Assembly: GCA_038040485.1 (NCBI GenBank)
Contig: JBBPIE010000005.1
Span: 1 to 64,000, forward strand
Origin: Onstottus_B arcticum
GTDB taxonomy: Bacteria; Acidobacteriota; Blastocatellia; UBA7656
Direction of reading: 5' to 3'
Length of the DNA: 64,000 nt
The notes beneath the pieces were generated by a model. That model saw nothing but the letters and a program-made list of their open reading frames with translations. It ran no database searches and was not told where the DNA came from. The translations under genes were made by a program, and so were the position numbers. Shown here one piece after another: positions 58,517 to 64,000 of this stretch (its first letter is position 1; each line of letters begins with the position of its first letter).

Positions 58517-59569
58517 ATGAGATCGAGAATTCCAGCACAGAAGATTCTAGGCAGCACTCTCTTGATGATCGTGCTCTGCGGAGTCACGGCGCTGACTGCG
58601 TGCGAGCCAGCGGGCTTTAAGCCTGAGATACAGCCGCTTCCCGCCGGGCTTCCGAACTACGAAGCGATGGAGATACCGGCCGACAACCCGATGACCCCGG
58701 AGAAGGTGGCGCTTGGCCGGCAGTTGTTTTTTGACAAGCGGCTGAGCGGCGACGGTTCGCGTTCGTGCTACTCGTGTCACGTCTGCGAGCACGGGCTCAC
58801 CGATGGGCTTGCAAAAGCCGTGGGCGCTTTTGACAAGAAGCTTCCACGAAGCAGCCCCACGCTTTGGAACATCGGCTATCACAAACAGTTCTACTGGGAT
58901 GGCCGCAGCCCTTCGCTCGAGAAGCAAGCGATGGCTGCTTGGACCGGTGGCAACATGGGTGCGAAGGACAAGGAAGCCGAGATCGTAGGCAAGATCAACG
59001 CGCTGCAAGGCTACCACGATCAGTTTCATACTGTTTTCGGTGGCGACGCGACGGCCGACAACATCATGCAAGCGATCTCGGCTTACGAGCGCACGCTTAT
59101 CGGCGGCAACACTTCGTATGATCGCTGGCAAGCGGGCGATCAGTCGGTTGTTTCCGAAGACGTGAAGCGCGGGTTCGAAGTGTTCAAGACCGCCAAGTGC
59201 ACTAACTGCCACGACGGCGCGCTGGTCACCGACCAGCAGTATCACAACGTGGGGATAGGCATGGACCAACCGGAGCCCGACCTTGGCCGGTTCAAGGTTA
59301 CCAACAACCCGCAGGACACCGGAGCGTTCAAGACCCCGACCCTTCGCGACATCGCCAAGACCGCGCCGTACTTCCACGACGGCAGCGTCGCAACGTTGGA
59401 GGAAGCCGTGGACCTGATGCTTGCCGGCGGGAAGCCTAACGAACACCTGGACAAAAAGAACCTCGAGAAGCGAACCATCACCGAGGATCAGCGGAAAGAC
59501 CTGCTCGCATTCTTAAAGTCGCTTACCGTTGACTGCAAGCTGACGGAGCCGTCACTTCCGCAGAAGTAG
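58517..59569 (+). CDS. Di-haem cytochrome c peroxidase family lipoprotein
   Basis: A 350-aa periplasmic enzyme reducing hydrogen peroxide with electrons from small redox proteins. ATG 58517 is 7 nt after AAGGAGG; a TTG at 58511 is too near. Lipobox LTAC gives Cys29, so it should be membrane-attached. Haem sites: Cys84-x-x-Cys87-His88 (CYSCH) and Cys228-x-x-Cys231-His232 (CTNCH). The MauG/CcpA segments FFDKRLSGDGSRSCYSCH, SSPTLWNIGYHKQFYWDGRSPSLE, GAFKTPTLRDIAKTAPYFHDGSVATLEEAV and the C-terminal LLAFLKSLTVDC are intact. A fourth Cys (CHVCEHG) beside the first haem is unusual. MauG-like roles cannot be ruled out. Confidence 0.9.
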   Translation: MRSRIPAQKILGSTLLMIVLCGVTALTACEPAGFKPEIQPLPAGLPNYEAMEIPADNPMTPEKVALGRQLFFDKRLSGDGSRSCYSCHVCEHGLTDGLAKAVGAFDKKLPRSSPTLWNIGYHKQFYWDGRSPSLEKQAMAAWTGGNMGAKDKEAEIVGKINALQGYHDQFHTVFGGDATADNIMQAISAYERTLIGGNTSYDRWQAGDQSVVSEDVKRGFEVFKTAKCTNCHDGALVTDQQYHNVGIGMDQPEPDLGRFKVTNNPQDTGAFKTPTLRDIAKTAPYFHDGSVATLEEAVDLMLAGGKPNEHLDKKNLEKRTITEDQRKDLLAFLKSLTVDCKLTEPSLPQK

Positions 59570-59611
59570 CAACGGCGAAGCGGATCAGCTCCAATCAGAA
59601 GAGCAAAAACG

Positions 59612-59649
59612 AAAAGGAGGGCTCGCTTATGGCGACCCTCCTTTCCTTT
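59612..59649. terminator. Terminator hairpin between convergent genes
   Basis: AAAGGAGGG(CT)CGC pairs with GCGACCCTCCTTT around a short TTATG loop, followed by CCTTTA and preceded by A-rich sequence, so it may act in both directions between the peroxidase and M48 genes. Confidence 0.6.
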
Positions 59650-59669
59650 ATCTGCGTGCGTTTCGAGCT

Positions 59670-61076
59670 TCAGCCGTTGATTTGTATGCTCCGAACGATG
59701 TTCACAAACACCGGCTGGTAGCGTTGATACTCGCGTTCCGGTGTCACGGCGATCACGTAAAACAGACTTCCGTTTCGAAGCATCGTCGTGTAGATCGTCA
59801 CAAGCTCGCTTTGACCGCTTACCTCCGAAACGTTGCTCAGCACGATCGAAAGTCCCTCACGTCCGGCAATGGCCTCGCGCTGGTACCCGCTGTATCGGCG
59901 AAGGTTTCCGTTGCCCTGCGAAAGCGAGTAAACGTATTCGTCTGTTGCCTGGCGAAGGTCGCGAGCCTTGACCTGAGCGACGCCAACCTGCGTTCCGTGT
60001 GTGAATACGAAAGTGCCTTGAACCTCCCCGTAGCCGCCCTCCGGGGCAAACGTGACATTGTCACCCAACGGCAGCTCACGCCAGTTGTCAGGCACGGCAA
60101 TACTAAACAGATTGCCTTCGTTGAAGGAGCGGAATCGCGGTGACGGGTCGCCAACTCGCCCTGAGGGAGCAGGCATCCTGTTCCCGGATGGATTCCTTGA
60201 ACCGCCATTCCTGCCAACCTCTGCCATCGACCGGCCGGCCGGCAAATCTCGCAAGCGAGCCTTAATATATTTGAACTCGCGAGGATCGATGTCCGCGCGT
60301 TTCACGGGCAGTTGCTCGGCTTCCTTCACGATGTATTCATACCGATTGCCGGGATTGGGGTGGCTGCTCATCCACTGAGGCCCGCCCCCGCCGCTCGACC
60401 GCTCGATCGTCCGAAACATGTTCGCAAGATCGCGAGGGTCGTAGCCTGCGTTTGCCATCGTGCGAGCCCCCACCAGATCCGCTTGCCTCTCGTATTCGCG
60501 GCTAAACTTCAAAAAGTAGGCGCCTATTCCCATTTGTCCCAACTGACCGGCAACGTTGCCGACGCCCCCAATCACCGCGCCCGCTATTCCGGCGATGGCC
60601 CCCAGCGTCTGGTACTTCTGGGCCTTGGCAAGCTGGGCTGTGCCGTGGCGCAACGCGGCGTGGCTGATTTCGTGCGCGATGACCCCCGCAAGCTCGCCTT
60701 CGTTTGACGCCGCTTCTATCAACCCACGATTCACGTAAGTGAAACCGCCCGGCAACGCAAAGGCGTTTAGGTCTTTGATATCGGTTACCTTGTATGAGTA
60801 CCGGAACTCGCGATGCTGAAACTCGGCCGGAATGGCTTCGGCCAGCCTTCGCCCGATATTCTCAACGTATCGTTGAACTTCGGCGTCATTCAGAAGCGGG
60901 ATCTGGCGCTCGACTTCTCGCGAGGCCTCGCTGCCCAACTGAACGTCCTTGTCGATGCTATATGGATTCTTTGGAGCGACCACCTTCGTCTGCGCTATGA
61001 GCCCGATCGGCAACGCAAGCACCGATAACAATACAAACGCGCTGGCTTTTGCCTTAAGATTTCTGATCCTATTCAT
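59670..61076 (-). CDS. M48-family zinc metalloprotease (BepA/Oma1-like)
   Basis: A 468-aa exported protease. ATG 61076 follows GGAGG; the frame opens at 61100. Signal peptide (AFVLLSVLALPIGLIAQT), then M48 domain (about 45-255) with His135-Glu136-x-x-His139 (AHEISHA) and the third ligand Glu in YERQADLVG. The ALPGGFTYVNRGLI and MSSHPNPGNRYEYI segments match BepA/YcaL-type loipins. The C-terminal ~170 residues form a second domain (FSIAVPDNWRELPLGDN ... FVFTHGTQVGVAQVK) of unknown type, in place of the TPR domain of E. coli BepA. Likely works on outer-membrane protein quality control. Confidence 0.88.
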   Translation of the reverse strand: MNRIRNLKAKASAFVLLSVLALPIGLIAQTKVVAPKNPYSIDKDVQLGSEASREVERQIPLLNDAEVQRYVENIGRRLAEAIPAEFQHREFRYSYKVTDIKDLNAFALPGGFTYVNRGLIEAASNEGELAGVIAHEISHAALRHGTAQLAKAQKYQTLGAIAGIAGAVIGGVGNVAGQLGQMGIGAYFLKFSREYERQADLVGARTMANAGYDPRDLANMFRTIERSSGGGGPQWMSSHPNPGNRYEYIVKEAEQLPVKRADIDPREFKYIKARLRDLPAGRSMAEVGRNGGSRNPSGNRMPAPSGRVGDPSPRFRSFNEGNLFSIAVPDNWRELPLGDNVTFAPEGGYGEVQGTFVFTHGTQVGVAQVKARDLRQATDEYVYSLSQGNGNLRRYSGYQREAIAGREGLSIVLSNVSEVSGQSELVTIYTTMLRNGSLFYVIAVTPEREYQRYQPVFVNIVRSIQING

Positions 61077-61382
61077 ATCAACCTCCGAAATGACGCACAC
61101 ATGCCTCGGTCAAACGATTAAACCTATTTGCTGGTCAGTTAGATCCGTCGCCTTCGCAAAAAGTTGTAGTATCGCACCGGCGATGCCCTGATGAGGCCGA
61201 CACATAGAATACTAATACACGAGCATGTCTTTTTGGTAACGGCCTTTGGAGCGCTCACGCTTGAAGAGCGGACTGTCGAGGGGCCGCGTTCGACCGGAGA
61301 CCTTTCGGCTGGCGATGCCGCGCGCCAGGAACCGCGGGGTACAGTTCACCGAGGAATCAGCTCCCCTGCTCAATCAAGATCG
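61077..61382. other. Intergenic stretch, no supported gene
   Basis: Between the PBP gene end and the M48 start, both on the minus strand. A plus-strand frame runs through it from 61191 into the PBP gene but is a shadow. No clear promoter or terminator was identified. Confidence 0.4.
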
Positions 61383-63911
61383 TTAATGATTAGAGCCAGC
61401 GCTGTGGAACTCGGCCCTGCACATATCTCTTGGCTCCTTCCCGGCGCTAAAGGTTCTTTTCTCCGAACTCGGACAATCAGGCGACGCGAGCAAACCTGTT
61501 TGCGCACATACGTCGAGACTGATCATGCCCAAATCAAAGGCATCCTCCTCTATCTGCTCCGATGTTGGAAGCTCGGTGCGTACTCGCTGGTCCGTTGCTA
61601 AAGCGAGTTCACTCTCGGCCGGCGCCTCTGGATAGCAGCTCGACAACGGCTCTGTACCGACGATAAACATTTCCAGTCTGAGCTCAAGTGAATCAGGGCC
61701 TGCCAGACAACCGGTCGCAGGATCGATTTCGACCGAGACAATTCCTCCTGGTCTCGGAAACGAATCGCCGCCCAGCTCGGGACGCAGATCGAGCGCTTGC
61801 TTCATAAAATCAGCCCACATCGGAAGCGCGGCGTCTGATGCTTTCATTCGAAGATCGCGGTTGTCGTCGAATCCCACCCACACGGCACAAACTATTCGAG
61901 GAGTGTAGCCGACAAACCAGCCGTCGCCTGTCGTTCCCGTCTTTCCGGCCATCGCGCCCTTGAGACCCATCGCTCGCAGCCGGGATGCAGTTCCGCTATC
62001 GACGACGGACTGCAAGAGACTAGTCATCAGGTAGGCGACCTGTGGCGAGAATACGTAGGTACTTGTTGCCTGAAGGCGTTCGGTTGCGACGGCTCTGTCA
62101 TCATCATCTGTGCTTCGTATTGGGATCGGTCTAAGCGCTGTTCCGTCGTTTGCAAAGACGGTGTACGCGCCCGCCAACTCCAGCGGTGAGACTTCGCTTG
62201 TGCCGAGAGCCATAGAAGGATAAACCCGCGGCCTTTCGAGCCCGCTCTTCTCCGCTACGTTCGCAACGTTGCCGAGACCCACGCTCATCGCAAGCGAAAC
62301 CGAAGGGACGTTAAGCGAGCGCCTCAAGGCTTCCCGCAGTGTGACGTTCCGATTAGTGAAAGCGCCGTGGTAGTTACTCGGCTTGTACTCCGAGCGCCCG
62401 CCATCGTACTTGAAAGTTTGAGGAGTGTCTGAAATCAGACTGGCGGCTGTGTACGAGCGGCTATTGAGCGCGGTCGCATAAACGAAAGGCTTGAACGCAG
62501 ACCCGGGTTGGCGCTTCGCATCCGTCGCCCTGTTGAGCTGGCTTTCGTCGTAGCTGCGGCCTCCTACCATCGCCAGCACTTCGCCGGTGTGCGCGTCCAG
62601 GGCTACGACCGCCGCCTGCACTTGTTGCGGTGTTGTGCCTTTGCGAGTCGAACGAGCGAGGAGTTTATCAAGTTTCTCCGTGTGTCTGGTGAGCGCTCCG
62701 TAGGCAGCACGCTGGAGTCGCGGATCCATTGTGGTCGTGATTCTTCGTCGAGACGACAACCCAACCCTTGCGTATCGCTCGTCTAGAAACCTCTGCGCAT
62801 AGTCAATAAAGTAGCTTGCGCCGTAATCGCCCGTGGTCTCGTGCTTTTTGATTTGGAGCGGCTCGGCCTTCGCCGCCGCACTCTCTTCGGGCGAAATCGC
62901 ATGCGTTTCCGCCATCGAGTCAAGCACACGGTTTCGTCTTCCAAGTGCGCGCGCCTCATCTCGATGCGCCGAATATCTGTTTGGCGCGCAAATCAATCCC
63001 GCGAGAAAGGCCGCCTCTGGAAGCGTTAGATCGTTCAGCGGCTTGTCGAAGTAGACTTGCGCTGCTTGCGCGAAACCGTTGATCGCGAACGTGCCGCTCT
63101 GGCCGAGATAAACATCATTGCAGTAGATCGTGAAGATCTGCTCTTTTGAGAGTCGCGACTCAAGTATCACGGCCATTGCCGCCTCTTTCAGCTTACGTGT
63201 GAACGTCCGGTCAGCCGTCAAAAAGTCGTTCTTGATGAGTTGTTGCGTGAGCGTTGAGCCGCCTTGAACTAGTTCACCCTGGTTGATGTCGGCCTTGAGC
63301 GCCCGAAGAATCCCACGCCAATCAACTCCGCTGTGACTGAAGAAACGCCGGTCTTCGACCGCCACGATCGCGTCGCGAAGGATCTCTGGAATGTCTGAGA
63401 ACTGTACCGGTATTTTCTTGCGCCGGTCGCCGTCCCGCACGGCAGCCAGTAACCCGCCTTCGATGCGCGCCGACGTCAACCGCTCGCCAGTGACCGGCCC
63501 GGTCAAGGAAACGACGCGGCCGTTCTTGTCCACCCGAATCCGCACTGGATAAAGACCTGCGCTTGACGTGTTGCCTGGCACTACTTCTATCTCGTCGCCC
63601 GCAACCTCGTACGACCCAATGACGTTCTCCCCGGCGTCGTCGGCTGACCGTTGGTGATATCCCGCCATTTGCAGGTATTCAACCAGTTCATCAATGGGGA
63701 GGCGATTCCCGACCGACACCTCGAACGGGCCGCTGAATATTCCGACCGAGTTATCAAGGAAGCTGCTCTGAAGTCGCGCGTCAATCTCGGCCGCCAGCTT
63801 GTTGTAGTAATAGATCGTCACAACTGAAGACACCACGACGAGGACAGCTAGAATCAGAAGGACTCGTGGTTGCACCAGGCTACTGCAGAGCGTCTTCAGG
63901 CTCGCGGGCAA
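61383..63911 (-). CDS. Class A penicillin-binding protein (PBP1b-like)
   Basis: Bifunctional peptidoglycan synthase, 842 aa from a TTG at 63911. The frame has no stop up to the window edge at 64000, so the true start may lie outside. One transmembrane helix (PRVLLILAVLVVVSSVVTIYYY), a UB2H-like region (about 55-150), GT51 glycosyltransferase with catalytic Glu186 (VAVEDRRFFSHSG) and GGSTLTQQLIKN, and a transpeptidase with Ser471-x-x-Lys474 (QPGSAFKPF), SLN (RRSLNVPSV) and Lys657-Thr-Gly (GKTGTTGDGWFVGY). A short C-terminal extension holds four Cys (CYPEAPAE, DVCAQTGLLASPDC, MCRAEF). Matches PBP1b more than PBP1a because of the region before GT51. Confidence 0.92.
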   Translation of the reverse strand: MPASLKTLCSSLVQPRVLLILAVLVVVSSVVTIYYYNKLAAEIDARLQSSFLDNSVGIFSGPFEVSVGNRLPIDELVEYLQMAGYHQRSADDAGENVIGSYEVAGDEIEVVPGNTSSAGLYPVRIRVDKNGRVVSLTGPVTGERLTSARIEGGLLAAVRDGDRRKKIPVQFSDIPEILRDAIVAVEDRRFFSHSGVDWRGILRALKADINQGELVQGGSTLTQQLIKNDFLTADRTFTRKLKEAAMAVILESRLSKEQIFTIYCNDVYLGQSGTFAINGFAQAAQVYFDKPLNDLTLPEAAFLAGLICAPNRYSAHRDEARALGRRNRVLDSMAETHAISPEESAAAKAEPLQIKKHETTGDYGASYFIDYAQRFLDERYARVGLSSRRRITTTMDPRLQRAAYGALTRHTEKLDKLLARSTRKGTTPQQVQAAVVALDAHTGEVLAMVGGRSYDESQLNRATDAKRQPGSAFKPFVYATALNSRSYTAASLISDTPQTFKYDGGRSEYKPSNYHGAFTNRNVTLREALRRSLNVPSVSLAMSVGLGNVANVAEKSGLERPRVYPSMALGTSEVSPLELAGAYTVFANDGTALRPIPIRSTDDDDRAVATERLQATSTYVFSPQVAYLMTSLLQSVVDSGTASRLRAMGLKGAMAGKTGTTGDGWFVGYTPRIVCAVWVGFDDNRDLRMKASDAALPMWADFMKQALDLRPELGGDSFPRPGGIVSVEIDPATGCLAGPDSLELRLEMFIVGTEPLSSCYPEAPAESELALATDQRVRTELPTSEQIEEDAFDLGMISLDVCAQTGLLASPDCPSSEKRTFSAGKEPRDMCRAEFHSAGSNH

Positions 63912-64000
63912 GTGAGTCGAGATAGCAGCAAGGCGGTCATGAACCAGTTGGCGTAACGTATGGCCGCGGTTTCGAAGGACGACCGTCCGACGTGGAGGCT

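Noticed and set aside
58547..59446. 299-aa minus-strand open frame opposite the peroxidase gene
   Set aside because: Opposes the two intact haem-binding motifs on the plus strand and has no independent support.

Overview
The window reads as a chromosome segment of a Gram-negative-type bacterium, most likely an Acidobacteriota member near Blastocatellia. That placement is inferred from gene content: a von Willebrand-type protein of the acidobacterial VWFA-related type, a sensor kinase with a two-component-regulator propeller, a P-domain/beta-helix/peptidase C25 exoprotein, hopanoid-type squalene genes, a full Tol-Pal locus, and many palindromic intergenic repeats. No rRNA, tRNA, CRISPR array, phage or transposase gene was recognised. 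Coding density is high and most DNA is moderately GC-rich. Two patches look AT-richer by eye: about 30.5-32.7 kb and 44.9-46.0 kb.

Layout. 0.1-3.3 kb: secreted alpha/beta hydrolase and an HtrA protease. 3.6-4.2 kb: CarD-type regulator behind a long leader. 4.5-7.6 kb: hpnC-hpnD-hpnE, making squalene from farnesyl diphosphate. 7.7-11.8 kb (minus): a DsbD-type reductase carrying an extra TlpA-like domain, a NosL lipoprotein and mnmA. 12.1-13.5 kb: a NorQ/CbbQ-type ATPase and a small protein. 13.6-23.0 kb: propeller sensor kinase, NarL regulator, a small secreted protein and a very large exoprotein split by a frameshift. 23.2-26.8 kb: FAH-family hydrolase, small protein, aminotransferase and homoserine dehydrogenase. 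27.2-30.2 kb: membrane pyrophosphatase and a small membrane protein. 30.8-34.6 kb: two tandem secreted Cys-rich paralogues and a secreted helical protein. 34.8-40.3 kb: tolQ-tolR-tonB/tolA-like-tolB-pal-cpoB. 40.6-44.7 kb: GAF/PAS sensor kinase with a sigma-54 response regulator. 44.9-45.9 kb (minus): DUF3467, HicB-like and HicA-like genes. 46.1-47.6 kb: second HtrA. 47.7-50.5 kb (minus): GNAT protein, menC-type enolase, fabG. 50.7-55.0 kb: FHA protein, class B PBP and FtsW/RodA polymerase. 55.3-64.0 kb: VWFA protein, acyl-CoA carboxylase beta chain, di-haem peroxidase, M48 protease and class A PBP.

Much of the window serves the cell envelope: hopanoid precursor synthesis, peptidoglycan synthesis, Tol-Pal outer-membrane constriction, periplasmic proteolysis and thiol-redox control. 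The least explained parts are the three-gene toxin-antitoxin-like cassette, the tandem Cys-rich exported proteins, and at least nine kinds of palindromic or tandem repeats. Some of these repeats sit inside or directly against genes (nosL, hom, tolR, the exoprotein). Several promoters share an extended -10 (TGn before the hexamer), and two of them lie so close to the start codon that leaderless transcripts are likely.
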